A stretch of DNA of 64,000 nucleotides from Syncephalis plumigaleata (lineage: Eukaryota > Zoopagomycota > Zoopagomycetes > Zoopagales > Piptocephalidaceae). A program made the position numbers and the translations under genes. The notes beneath the pieces were generated by a model that saw only the letters and a program-made list of their open reading frames with translations, was not told the origin of the DNA and did no database searches. Shown here one piece after another: positions 1 to 13,637 of this stretch (position 1 is its first letter; each line of letters starts with the position of its first letter). The stretch spans positions 930,001 to 994,000 of the forward strand of contig JAIXMF010000001.1 in assembly GCA_025201365.1 (NCBI GenBank), read 5' to 3'.

Positions 1-1
1 C

Positions 2-3000
2 GAACGACAAGAGGCGCGAGAACGGCAAATTGCTCGTGAACGTGAACTGCAACGCCAGAAGCAGATTCAACTTGAACGGGAACGAGAACGGGAACGAGAA
101 CGAGAACGTATACGTCAAGCGCTACTCGAACGTGAAGTAGAAAAGGAGCGACAACAACGAATGAAGGAGGAACGAGAGCGTGCACGTCAGCAAGAATTGG
201 AACGGGAACGTCAACGTCAAGTAGAACGAGAACGAGAGAAGGCACGTCAACAAGAGCTGGAAGAGGAACGAGAACGACTTCGTCGAAAGGAAGAGGAGGA
301 AGAGCGTATTCGTAAAGAAGAAGAGGAAGAGCGACGATTGGAACAGAAGCGACTCGAGCAGGAACGTTTAGAGCAAGAACGACTAGAGCAAGAACGGTTA
401 GAACAGGAAAGAAGGAGGAAACAAGCAGAGGAAGAGGAGGAAGCAAGAAGGAAGGAGCAAGAGCGATTAGAAGCATTAGCCAAGGAGCAAGAAGAAGAGA
501 AGGAGCGTCAACAACGTCTAAAAGAAGAGGAAGAAGCAAGGATTAAAGCTGAGGCTGAAGCTGAACAACAACGTAAAGAAGAATCCATTAAAGCTGAACA
601 GCAATTACAGCAACAGCAACAGCAGCAACAACATAATGATGATACACAGTCTCAATTCAATCTATCCGAATTGGATATCATGGCCTCACTTCGATATAAT
701 GAACATCATAAATCGTCTGATACTGCTGCTGTATCAATACAACAACAACAACCATCATCACAAACATGGTCACCCTCTTTATTACAACACTTGGTAGCTG
801 GTACTAATCATTCATCTACATCTACATCTTTACCACCACCACCACCTCCTTTACTATCTGGTATAGTAGATACATCATTGATGAACAAGCCAAATGCCAA
901 TTATATGAGTCATTTTAATCCATTCATGGGCGGCGAAGTAGGATTGGCACCACCTAATCCATCTACTCATATACCACAATACAACAACAACAACAACAAC
1001 AATAGTAATAATCCACTAGTTAATCCTTCATTACTAGATCTAAGTGGATCATTATTAGCATCATTACTACCTAATCAACATCGACATCCTTCAGCATCAG
1101 CACCTCCTCCATTATTTAACAATAATATTCCTCCTCCTCCATTACCTTCATCTAATAATCATAATAGTAATAATGCATTATTAGATTTAATGATGGTTGG
1201 TATGACACCATCTCAACAACAGCAACAACCTCCATCTCCATCTTCCTCTTCTACAACATCTGCTCCTATATTGCCTTCTAATTCACCCATGTCTCATATG
1301 CTACCTGGACAGAATCCAATGTTACATCGTGAACATCTACGACATCCATATGGTCCACCACGAGAAACATCTCGATTTAGATTTGCTCAATCCACTGCTT
1401 CTGATCATTCCCTAACACCACCACCACCACAATATCCATCTCAACAACAGCAACAGCAACAGCAACAGCAACCATTACCATGGATGTCTAATGCTTCAAT
1501 CCATGCTAACAATGCTAATAATAGCAATAGTAGTAATATACCACATCCCAATCTACCATTCCCATTAGCTAATACGTTAATGAATAATGCTGCACCACCA
1601 CATACTGCTAACATTGCTCCTAATCAATCCGGTTACAATCATGCTCCATCCAATCCATTATGGATGAGAAATGTTCCTAATCCACCAGAGCCTGATCTAT
1701 TACATGCCATGAATGGTGAATATCCATCGCATAACATGAAACAAGATGGCGTTCATCCATCGGATCTACCTCCACCACCACCGCCACCTCATGGATTAAG
1801 TGCACAAGACTTTTTGAATGGATTCTTAAGAGCAGCTGCATCTCAAGCACCACCACCACCACCACATCCATCACATTTACCACATGGTAAGTTAAACTAT
1901 ATATATATATATATATGCATTTAACAAGTATCTAATAATATTATAATAGAAGATGCCCTATTATCCTCTAATAATCATGGTACGTTTAATGGATATCCAC
2001 CTCAACCATCTCATCGATTACCTACACAAGATATACCGAATTTCCATAATCAAGCAGCAGCACCACCACCACCACCACCTCAGAATCATTTATCAATGAT
2101 GATGAACATGATGCTTGACTCGCAACAACGAACTAATATACCACCAAATCATACTACTAATAATCATCCATTACTGCATCCTAATAATCCATCTAACATG
2201 AATGTTAATATGAACAACAACAACATCAGTAATGAATGGCATGATCCTGCCATTATAGCATCACGGGGTAGAATGGAGCAACAACAACAACAACAACAGC
2301 AGCACAATAGTCATTCATTTCAACCGCAATCCAATCCTAATATGAATAATAGTACCTCACCACGTATGCAATCACCTATGATGAATCGTAGATTACGTGT
2401 ATTTGAACAAGTATCAGGTATGTATTTATAATCATTACTCTATTTATTACCATTACTAATAGTATGGCTATACTTTTAGGTTCAGATGCTATAGGTGCTG
2501 CATCACCACTACCACCATCTCATCCACCCTTATCGGCGGTACCACCCCATGAACAAAGTGTATCACTATTGAATCTATTCGGTGCTGCCAATATTCATAG
2601 ACAAACACCAAATACTACACCTAATATGAATCCACGTCCTCATCCATCGATGGAACAGCAGCAACAGCAACAGCAACGTATGAATCAACATCAATCTAGT
2701 CCATCTTTAGTGGCTAATCAGAATTCAGTTGAATCACCACGTACGAATATTACATCGCCAACAGCATCTCCACATTTACCAACTACATCTGGTAACATTC
2801 AATCACATCAACAACCACATCATCATCATCAACATCAGCAACATCATAACATATTATCAAATGTTAATTATTCACCACAGAATAATTATGCTCATTTAGC
2901 AAATAATATGCCATTAATGAATGAGAATAATCATCCACATCCGCATCCTTCACTATTGTCAATGGGATTAAACCCTCCACCACCACCTCCTCCTCCATTC

Positions 3001-4945
3001 TACGAATCTAATCCATCTAATGCTAATCCACATCCTAATTCATTACCTAATCCAATGTCTATGAACTTGCCCGGTCATGCTATGCCACTTGATCTACTCA
3101 ACCGATTAGGTATTGAATCAGAGATGCAATTAAGGAATCAAGCAATGTCATTGAATCATCCACCATCTACTCTACCGCCACCGCCACCACCTCCACCTAT
3201 TGCTACAAGTAATCCCAACAACAATGGCAATAATAATGCTGCTGCTGCCATGGCTATGATGCTTATGATGATGAATCAACCACCGATGGAATCGAATGTG
3301 CCACATCATGTTCCACCACCACCACCACATCCACATATACAGCAACAACCTCCTATGGAACAGGAACTACGTGTATCTCATGTAATCTACCTGAAGGTTT
3401 AGCGGTAACTCTTCCCACTACCGTATCAGATTCACTACCAGTATCTGAGGAAGGTAAAATGTCACCATTGTAGATTCCACAAAAGAAGCACAATCTATCA
3501 TTAATGACGAGGCATCGATCGATAACCTTCTGAGATGACATTAAATAAGCAAGAGAGGCAACAAGAAGGAGGAGGAGAAACAGATGAGATGATAAATCGA
3601 CATGATAATGACACTCATAACGATGATGAAGATGATGATAATGAAGATCATGAAGATGATAATGATCATTCAGTAGAATCATCCAAGAGATCGACTACAA
3701 TACCGGAACGTAAAGGTAAAGCAGTGGCACCATGTCCTCAAGTAGAATCAACACCGCTATTAGCAATCAACACTGCCACCACCACCGTTACAGAAACGGG
3801 TAAAATGAGCAAAAAGGCCAAACGACGAGCAGCGGCAGCGGCAGCAGCAGCAGCAGAACTAGCAGCTAGTAAAAAGAAATCATCATCTACATCATTAAGA
3901 GAGGATAGTAATAGTAATACAGAGTAGAACGTAAAAAGCCTCTACTAAATCGAATGGTAAACAGCGTAGTACAACTACTAGTCAATCCAATCAAGAAGAG
4001 GAACAACAACCACCACAACAACATGATAATGATGATCATATAACAACTAGTATTCATTCATCTGATGTCGCCATTTCTACTGAACAAGGTGAGTAGTAGT
4101 AAGAGTCATTCACTTTATTATATATATATTTATTCAATTCTATTAGAAACCCTTCATTTCCCTACACCACCTCTACCTACATCGTCAACATCTCTACCTC
4201 ATGTCACTGATATGCCATTACCTTCTGCCTTTCTAAATGATGTGGCCACCCTACTAAAGACAGCAGTAACTGGCAGTAATGGTGATCATTCAATATTACC
4301 CGTATCTCATTCTATGATGGATACACATGCATCACCATTAGACACGATTCTTGGTGCGATACAAGCATCACAACCCACCATGTCGACTAGTAACAGCAAC
4401 AGCAACAACAACAACAACAACCCTACCACATCAGCATCATCAGTATCAGTCTCATTAGGGTTAGATTCATTAGTGATGAATCAATGGATGGAATCAACTA
4501 GACGAGCTCTTTATGCATCATCATCCTCATCTACTACTAATACTGATAGTAGCAATAATACTTTTGTATCCTCTGCTATCGATACTAATTTCTCCACTCT
4601 AGCTCGTGATAAACTATTAGAGACATTGGGATGGTCAACTAACCCTAATCATCTATCTACTAATGATGATTATCCTCATCGATTAGAACAACATTACACG
4701 TCAGCTATTTATTCATCATCATCACATCATCATCCTATAATGATATGAATGGACATCATCATCCTTCTACTAATATTACTAGTACTACTAATACGAATAG
4801 TAATAATAATTCACGCGGTCCTACTACAACACGTACAGTAGAAGAATTGGAACGTGAATTAGCATTGGCTCGTGAAGAAGAGTTAATTATCAAAGATCAA
4901 TTGGATCAGATTATTAAAAAGAATCAGCGTGAAATGATATACTAA
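2..4945 (+). CDS. Coiled-coil, Q/N/P-rich protein, 5'-partial (NST1-like)
   Basis: The frame is open from the first bases of the window, so the 5' end is missing. The first ~210 residues are an almost pure Arg/Glu/Gln coiled coil. After that comes a long disordered part with poly-Q, poly-N, poly-P and His-rich runs, a Lys/Ala-rich patch near 3790-3870, and a short C-terminal coiled coil (RTVEELERELALAREEEL, about 4831-4884). Introns are clear at 1887-1949 and 2418-2479, with frame continuing across both, and a third lies near 4089-4145. The frame changes without a splice site near 3370, 3530, 3935 and 4740, which looks like sequence error. A charged coiled coil followed by a Pro/Gln-rich tail is the architecture of fungal stress-response protein NST1, but the diagnostic upstream region lies outside the window. 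The name is therefore a guess; the gene itself is well supported. Confidence 0.6.
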
Positions 4946-5028
4946 TTGTTAATCGTTTACTAAGAATAAATTTATTATATTTGTGATCATTTTTTATGTA
5001 TATATTTAAGTGAATGAATAATCTCATA

Positions 5029-8000
5029 TTATGGTGGAGGAGGTACGGAATGATGATGATAACTATTATTGTTATAGTGTTGTTGTTGTTGTTGTTGTCG
5101 ATGATGTCTACCACCACTAGAACGATGATGATGTTGATGTTGTTGATTATAATGTTGATTATAATGTTGATTGTAATTGTGATGTTGATGTGGATGATGT
5201 TGATTATAATTGTTATGAGGTGGTGGACCCATTAGAGAATGTGGTGGTGGTGGTGGTGGCATTCGATGATGTGGATGATGTGGATGATGATGACCCATAT
5301 GAGGTGGTGGAGGTGGTGGTGCCATCATATTAGGAGGAGCAAACCCTGATAATGGTGGGGGTGGTGGTGGATAACCCATAGGTGGTGGAGGGGTGGTGGA
5401 CCCATATAATTAGCACCACCAGTATTGCCTGGATTAGGAGTGGCAGTAGCAGTGGTAGCAGTTAATGGAGCAGGATGATGACCATAGAAAGTGGTTACAG
5501 GTGGTATATGTGGTGGTGGTGGTGGTGGTGGTTGAGCCATATAACTATTAGTCGATGCCATACCACTCGTATTGGATGTACTCGTATTGGCGGTAGATAT
5601 GGATCGATGTGTACGTGAAGAAGCATTCGTATTACTACTACTACTATTAGTGGTAGTGGTAGCAGTGGTACTAGTAGTTGTACTAGTCTTGGATTTCGCT
5701 TTATTCTTCTTCATGGCATTCATCACTTGTGCTTTAAATCCGTTAATTAAATCGGTAACACTCACGTAATCAGTACGATTAAGACGGAAACCATCTGGAA
5801 TGATATCGATTTCCTATTATTATTTTACAATTAGTATTAATATTAGCTAATTAATGAATTAATAAATAAATTGATGCTTACCCAATCTACCGGTGGACGT
5901 GTTCATTATAACAAAATGATAGATAGAATCTACCAGGTCGTTTAGCATTAGGACAGAAACCGTAGAATATTTGTTTTGAATTATCTTGGAATCGAGCAAG
6001 AATCCATTTATCTATATCGCAATATATACATTAATATATACATTAATATGTATGGTGTAAGTTATCATAAAACTACTTACGTAATGCTTAAGATCGGCTC
6101 TGTACGGAATCGCTGATGTTCACGTAGTTCATTCACTTTGTTAGTCATGGCTTCTACGTGTAACACGACCATTTCATCTAGATCAGAGTACATATGATCG
6201 CCCACTTTAAAGACACGCTTTTGACGACCGGGTGCATTTAATTGTTGCTCAATAATTTCTAATAAACATACAAGTCATCAATAAATAGATCTTATGGTTA
6301 TGCTTATATATATATATATATACCGCTTACCGATATGCTTATAGATGCCATCGTGTACCTTCCACACCACCACCATATGATCACTACCACGTGAATAGGA
6401 GGGTCGTATAACACAGTCACCGATATGACGACGATCGAGGTAGGCCTCTGCTGCTGCCGCGGTAACATTACGGAATAGCGGATGTTGTAAGGTGCGACGC
6501 GGTTGACGTCGATCCTGTCGACTGGCTTGAGTGGCGGCACTACGCGCTTGTATCTCCTTGATGAGTGCCTCGTCTTTCTCGCAGACCGTTCGATCGAATG
6601 CCGGATCGACCGCTTCGTACTTCATCGTATGACGCGCTTGATCCAGGTCAGATTGACGTAATGACAACTCGACTAGGAATCGATCGTGTTCAACCTTGAT
6701 CACCGCGGCTGATACATTCTCACCCGGTCGTAGTACGTCTTGCGTGGAGATGGGTTCGGTTTCATTCGCGTTATTACGCATGATTAGACCGTCGAGTCCA
6801 CTCTCCAGTTGGGCATTCGCGTAGTCACGTTGCACCTTCGTCACCGTACCATAACAATGACGCCGGCGTGTAGGGATTGCGGTGTCTCGCCCGTTAATCG
6901 TTCAAACACATCCTCCACGGTGGTTCATGCCATGGTCTACGTAATTCACGGAATGGTGCTTGATCTCTTGACTAATATCAATGAGAATACGATAGAGTGG
7001 CTCGCCCGTGACACGTTCCAGTTCCTTCGCGTATCCTCAAGAATGAGTTCATCCAATCGATACGTTTGACGTGATGTGATCATCTCGTGTACGTGTTCCG
7101 ACGGCTGTCCGTATTCATCATGCGGATCATCGACGTCCAATGCATCGGCCGCCATCTTACGTGCCAGATCGTAATGCGACGGATGAATACGTGTGGTGTC
7201 GAGAATATCACGCGATGGTACGATACGTAAATAGGCCGCGCAATTAATGAAAATAGTCTTGGTCAATATACGCTGTACAAGTAGATCGGATCGCTTAGCA
7301 ATACCCTATATATTATAAATTAATAAATAATCTATCTAGTCATTATTTACTGTGCATTACCATGGTCTCAATACGTCTAATAAGGTGATTGGCCTTACGT
7401 GGACCAAGTCCACACACGTAAGATAGCATACGTGCTTGAGCGGGACTTTCCGTTGCTCGAATGAGATCGACACCAGTCTTACTAACTGCCTTGCAAAGAC
7501 CGCGTTCAATGGTATTCTTTAACTTGTCCTTTGACAGCTAGAGTAATAGCAAATGATAAAATAAATATATAAATAGCTAAGTTATATAGATGCTTACCAA
7601 ATGCTGTTTTGGATGCCATGGAAGTGCCGTTAAATCACTGTCATCGAGAGCGCAATACTCTTCAATAGGTCGTTGACTGTGTCGAGCTACCGCGATGCAG
7701 TAACGCGTCAATGGATACAGATCGGGGAATTCCTCTTTGGCACGCGGGGACTCCATGTACAAACGGCAGTGTCGTCATTGGCAAAAGCAACGGCGCCTCT
7801 GGCATACGGCCCGATTGGTGAAAATCGTTCACCAGCTGGAATACTTGATCCTTCAGTCGACGTGTACTCACATTGAATCCGGCCACCAATACGAGATCCG
7901 GTTTATGTTCCGCGCATAGATCCATGAACTCGCGTTGATACTCGTCCTGACGTAGATCGGCAAAGGTGGTGGCACCCATTAGACGACCACGCTCATCGAC

Positions 8001-10869
8001 AAATGCCATATGAATGGGATCACGCTTAATATCGCCATGACCCCAACTTACGGCCAATACACGCGCTAAACGATCCTCTCTACCTCGCGTGTCCTTAACC
8101 CATTTAGGAGCACAATCGAATTTCTATTAATCATTATTATTATTAGTACACAATATAGCTATATTCAGTTTGTTTTCTTTAATACCTGATTCAATGCTAG
8201 ATTCACTTGATTCGTAATATACTCCTCGGCTCGTCCACACAACCAGTCACGAGCCCATTTGGCCATGGCCGGTAGTAGTAGCTTATTGAAGGTATGATCG
8301 AGTATATCACGTCGAAGATTATTCCATTTATCGGCTGTCTCGCTAACATTGTCACTAATAAACAATTGAACGCAATGATTCATATGACGTTCCGCATCCG
8401 GTAGCATGATCTCTATGGTGACCATTTGATCACGTTCCGCTTGTAGGATTTCCAAGAATTGTGCATCCTCAAATCGACGCAACAACTTGCCACGTAGATA
8501 CTTGAACGGATACCAAGCGTGCGTCTCGTCAATAGCCATACGACCCTTATCGGTGGGATGAACATTGATAATCGCATCATGTTCGAATCGACGTCGTAAC
8601 GAATGGCGTACCGTGGGATCGACGGCAATTTGACGTGCCAACACTTCTTTGGCTGCCTTTAGCGCAAACTCACCTTGCGGGAAGGTGGAGCACGTATAGC
8701 GTTGAGCAACCGTGAGTGGATCCTCGGCTGGATCGTCGGCATGATGTCGTTTCGCGCCATCTTCATAGTTGTCCGCGAATTGACGCGAAGTAATGCCCAA
8801 CTCCTTGACGAGATCCATAATCGGTGTTCCTTTGGCGCGCTCCCATACATTGCCGCTTGCCGCGCGTTGCTTCAATCCTTTAGCGTTGTCCGTGCCATTC
8901 GATCGTTTGTCAGCAAGCTCTCGTCCATGCCATGCGCGTACATAATCAAGCATATCGAATATATCTCGGATACTTCCATCGGTCGTTGGTATAGATCCTC
9001 CGCGTACAAGTCGGGCATGTCCAATCGTGAGAGCATCGTTTTTAATTGATCACGTCGACGTCGTAATTGACGCCATTGCACGTCCAAATCCAAAATACGC
9101 CACAAATGCTGTTGTGTCAATCCGGTTTCCGATTCGGTAGACGAGCCTTGTTCGAAATAGTCTCGCTTATACCGATCGATATAGGGCACCTCGAGGTTAT
9201 CCCGGTTGATGAAGACGAGTGCCGTCCTAATCATATCGCTCGCAGTATTGGATGGCAAGTCACGGGGAAGACTATCACGCATACGACTAGTGATGAACAG
9301 GGTTTCCGCGGCTAATTCCGAATCTGACAATGTCCTATTTATTTCATCGCCACGTAGTAACTAGATGAATCAATCCATATCAGTATATTACCGCAAATTG
9401 TAATTTCCCATCAATACCCACTTGTAGTCGTTCGGGTATATCACGAAGACGAATCTCATCATCTTCCTCTGTCATCATACGCTCCTTTAGTTCACTCGGT
9501 TCGAATACATCTTTCAGTTGTGCTCGACGTCTTCGCCTAGATAATCCACCTGAGCCATAATAATCCTAATACAAACGAATTAATACTATAGTATTGTGAT
9601 CACTATTACTACTTACTCCTCCGTCTATATCATCTCTATAGCCATCACGATCCATGGCATCTCCTTCACGTCCCTCGTCATCGTCATCGCCATCAAGTGC
9701 CCATTCGTAATCATGTCCGAATATATCTGCCATATCATCGATGGCATCACCATAGGTGCCGGTACGTGGGCGGGCTCTTCGTTCGGTGTCTTGACCCTCG
9801 CCTGCGGCTGCTTCCTCTCCTTCCTCATACGACCTAGATGGTGCACCCGCTCGATGATGACCATCGTCTCGATCCATTCTTTTATCCTGATCGTATTCAT
9901 CACGCTCCTCATCCGTATCATCTTGGATAAAGTCGTCCATTTCATCGGCAAATTCATGTCGTCTATGATGATCATATCGCGTATGCTTATACCGATCAGC
10001 TTGATCTCGTTCATTCTGTTCATAGTCATGTCCATTACGATCAGCACGAGCCTCCAATCTGTCCTCATCTTCAAACAATGTGTTCAAATCTACTTGATGT
10101 GAACGCGACTTTCCCTCCTCACGATCACGTCGACCCTTTTTAATTCTACGTAGATGACTCTATAGAATCATTGGTCAATAATGACTATACACTTGTATAT
10201 ACACACTTACATCTGATGTAGTGGTAGCCAATCCAAGATTCTCATTGATCAACTCTAAATCTTCCTCATCCAAATCTTCCTCTAAACACATTATTAGTTG
10301 TACATTCTTTACTTGTATCATAGTAATAACTTACCCTCTTCAATATAACGCTTCTTACGACGTTAAGTTTACGTTGACGATGTCGTTCACGTTCATTATC
10401 ATCTGATGCTCCATCATGTTCGTCCATTTCATTGTCATGCTCTTGTTGCTGTTCCGTCTCCTCTTCCTTCCTCGCAGCTACCCTTCCGCTTCCTACTTCT
10501 TCCTCGTCTTCTTCATTTTCATCGCCTGACTCGGCTCTTGCAGTTCGTCGATGTCGTCGATGATGCGATCGTTTATGGCGACGACGATGCACGAGACCGC
10601 CATCCTCGTCCTCGTCTTCATCGTCATCTACAATGAAATCGTCATTCTCCTGTTCTAACTCACGATCTAGCGCATCTTCATCTCTGAATCGATCTCGCCA
10701 TCATCTTCATCGTCAAAGTTGTTTTACTCGTCCTCACCTCTAGCTTCCTTCGAGGGTTCTTCTTATCATCATTGACTATCTCATCGTTCTCTTCGCGATC
10801 AAACTCGTCCTCGTCGTCCATGATTGCTTCCCGCGCCATCAAGACGACTGTTCCATCTTCATCTGACAT
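5029..10869 (-). CDS. SPT6: Transcription elongation factor and histone chaperone SPT6
   Basis: SPT6 binds histones and elongating RNA polymerase II and helps rebuild nucleosomes behind it. Reading from 10869 down: an acidic N-terminus starting [20 protein letters not shown]; a segment with [15 protein letters not shown] (about 9180), typical of the bacterial-Tex-like core; a YqgF domain (about 8060-7660; [17 protein letters not shown]); a helix-hairpin-helix (about 7540-7210; [20 protein letters not shown]); a DLD-like segment (about 7170-7020); an S1 domain (about 6900-6650); and tandem SH2 domains (about 6480-5770; [17 protein letters not shown], then [18 protein letters not shown]). Around ten short introns interrupt it. 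The C-terminal tail (about 5670-5029) is Ser/Thr then Pro/His/Asn-rich. Frame slips near 7035, 6850, 7800 and 5390 lie in conserved sequence and look like assembly errors. The gene is divergent to IES6. Confidence 0.95.
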
Positions 10870-11419
10870 TAGAGCTGTAAGCTAAAGTAACAAGGACGCC
10901 ATCAAATTTAATACACATTTAGCTTTATGCCTTTAACAACAATAATCGTGATAATAAACTTGCATTGAATTCAAGATTCTCTCAGTTGGCAATAAACAGG
11001 TGCTAGACGATATTTCTAGCTTTATATCCTCGAGACTTACTCAATAAAAGACAATAAGTAATAGATCCTACGACGATTGAGTAAAAAAAGAAATGAGAGT
11101 GAAAACGAGAGAATCGGTGTTAGATGATTAGCGCGCTCGCGTATGTGGGTGGTCTTGTTCAATCAAAATAGGGTAGGCTCTTTTCCCTATACGAGTATTT
11201 TACTCTTGGTCACATCTCTGCCTCGCTCGTTGATCTCTCGTTCAACAAACCAGTATTTTGACCTTGTAATCTCACGATTAGAGTATACTGGAAGCAGTTA
11301 GCAACTGAACACTAATAGTTATTGGTATAGTAGATATAATATTCTATTATCCATAATCGAGTTGCTAATAGTCATAGTTCAACAGTATTCCTTATTGTTT
11401 ATTCGCGTTAATAATAATA
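10870..11419. promoter_or_regulatory. Divergent intergenic region between SPT6 and IES6
   Basis: About 550 bp separate the two start codons, so both promoters must lie here. No convincing ORF or RNA gene was found. The centre is of mixed composition with a GC-richer stretch (about 11130-11150), and the IES6 side is AT-rich. No unambiguous TATA box was assigned. Confidence 0.5.
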
Positions 11420-12193
11420 ATGTCAACAAGAGCGGGATCACGGCGTAGTACGGCCGTAAAACCTAGTACATATATTGAACAAGAGCAGAATGAAGACGTT
11501 ATGGAGGTAGTCTAGAGCGAGAGGAGAGAATAGTGATAAGTATGGGCAGTAGCATTGACTATAGAACCTATGTAAACAACTATAGGTTACTATGAGTGAG
11601 AGTGAAGCCAATGCTACAGAGTCGCAACTATTGGAGCAATATCCGTTTTTCGATCTAGCCACTCAAGTAGGTTATCTTAATGTTCTGTTCATTAATATTG
11701 AATGCTCAACATGATCGTTCATGTATAGGCGAAACCTTTTAAGAATCCAGGCTTTCGACCACGTAAACCAAAGGCATTACGACAATTGTTGGCCACGGAA
11801 CGAACCTTGGATCGTCCAGTGAATGAACCCAATTGTTAGTTACTACGTGTAAACTATTATGTGGTTGTATACACTACTAATATATGTATATGTATATATA
11901 TACTTTATCCGATTATTGCATAGATGAACGTATTGCGGCACCTCCATCGATAAAACCACGTAAAAAATATTGCGATATCACTGGCTTAGAGGTAAATAGC
12001 TGCTATATATATATATATATATCATATCTAAGGCAACTTACTAATCATATCAACTGATTAGGCCAAATATACTGAGCCCAAGACTAATTTACGCTATCAT
12101 TCCGCGCAAGTCTACGAGTTGATTCAAGAGTTGCCACCACATCGTGTACAAGAGCTGCTGGCTTTACGTAAAGCGAATATTGTATTAAAATAA
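11420..12193 (+). CDS. IES6: INO80 chromatin-remodelling complex subunit IES6 (INO80C)
   Basis: Five exons give a small protein of about 140 residues with no frame disruption. The start at 11420 gives MSTRAGSRRSTAVKPSTYIE. Introns begin at the GT after 11506, after about 11667, at 11832 and at 11992, with phase preserved across all four. The C-terminal half carries the YL1-C domain: NYERIAAPPSIKPRKKYCDI, then TGLEAKYTEPKTNLRYHSAQ, ending in ALRKANIVLK. The 'APPS.KP.KKYCDITGL' block is characteristic of IES6/INO80C rather than of VPS72/YL1. IES6 works with ARP5 in the INO80 remodeller in the nucleus. The gene is divergent to SPT6. Confidence 0.9.
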
Positions 12194-13637
12194 ATATAAC
12201 TGCTTAAATAATCTCATTCTATTTTCTTATATTATTACTGTATAGGATGATGACAATCAATCATCATTCAAAACATACTATGAAATAGTATATATTGCTG
12301 TGTTCTCATTTCTATTCGTTTCAGGAATGTCTTCATGAATCTCGCTGTCTATCGAACGCATCGAATAACAACAATAACAATAAGAACAATAACAATACCC
12401 GTATTCTTGTTTAACTTGAATAGAATTGGCAGGTAAAATGCCTTGTCAGTAAAGGGGCAATCGAATGGTATTAAGGGCTTGTAGCCATGTAATCTATACT
12501 GGATTGATCCCTAGATGGTAGTCTTCCTTTTTGGCACCAATAAAGTCGTGATACAATACGGAGATGCAGTTTATCAGGCAGTTTTACTTTATGCGTATAT
12601 TGCTGCTATCATTGCTGCCTTAAATTGAATCTCGGTAAAATAGAATGGATACTAATGGGAAAGCACGTCATATAATAAACGATATAAAGATACAAGATAG
12701 ATATACCGGTTTACACGGAGTCAAGGCTCGTTCTTTTGTTGCAGCAACACACACACACACACACACTTCTAGCCAGGGGTAACTCGTAGATGTCTACATT
12801 GAACGAATGACACTTGAAACACTCGCTAAACAATGAACAACGGCTGCACCATTGCGGGGAGGAATGGCTCATGTAGAGGACGGGCTCACCTTTCATGAAC
12901 GATGCACACGCACACATACACACATGTCCATGCATACCTACAACGCACGCACATACATTCACACCTATCGCAGTGTAAACTTTGTTACTCATTAATAACC
13001 GCGCAACTGTATAGAGATGATATGAATAGGCCTCTCCTAGACGCATATGGTCTAATCTACAGATAGATAGCTAGCTAGTTATCTCATTACTAATCTATTA
13101 GATATAGAATAGTGTATATAGGTCAACAATACCAGATGGTCTTGAACAACACCAACCAGCAACCTGTTTGTCTACTTGCCATTTCATGTTCACATGATTG
13201 TCCTGTTTTGGCGTAATATTATGAGGGGTGTTATAAAGCAGTATCCTGCTAAAGAAAGTGAGAGTGAGCATGATCCTTGTTGGCATTTGATTTTTACTCA
13301 ATAAAATAAGTGCTTGGTGAAACTCGAAAGGGTCGCCTCATTCTCGCATACAGCCTCTTTCTCGTACGCTTCTTTTTTCCATTTCTTTTCAACGCTCTTT
13401 CATTATTCCATTCTATTTCTACTGACTACAATCTATCTAACTTGTCGTTATTGATTATTAGTCATAGCAGTGCTTTTCTTGCTTTACTACAATTGCATAC
13501 ATTACTGCCGCATTCTACTATATTATTGTTACCGTTTATATTGCACTAGTTTTTCTTACTTGATTTATATATATTACTGATTACGTACCCACACACACAT
13601 ATCTATATCTATCTATCTATCTATCTATCTACTAATC
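12194..13637. other. Intergenic region, no gene seen
   Basis: About 1.4 kb without a supportable gene. Open frames present are short, do not resemble known proteins and show no splice logic. The region holds an (AC)n tract at 12747-12766, an A/C-rich stretch near 12908-12970 and a CTAT/TCTA tract near 13598-13630. The end just upstream of 13638 is T/C-rich, as expected for a fungal promoter. Confidence 0.5.
12747..12766. repeat. (AC)n microsatellite
   Basis: Ten uninterrupted AC dinucleotides in intergenic DNA. Confidence 0.9.

Noticed and set aside
12711-13046. Minus-strand frame of 111 codons with Cys/Val-rich sequence
   Set aside because: It is produced by AC/GT-type simple sequence and shows no family match.
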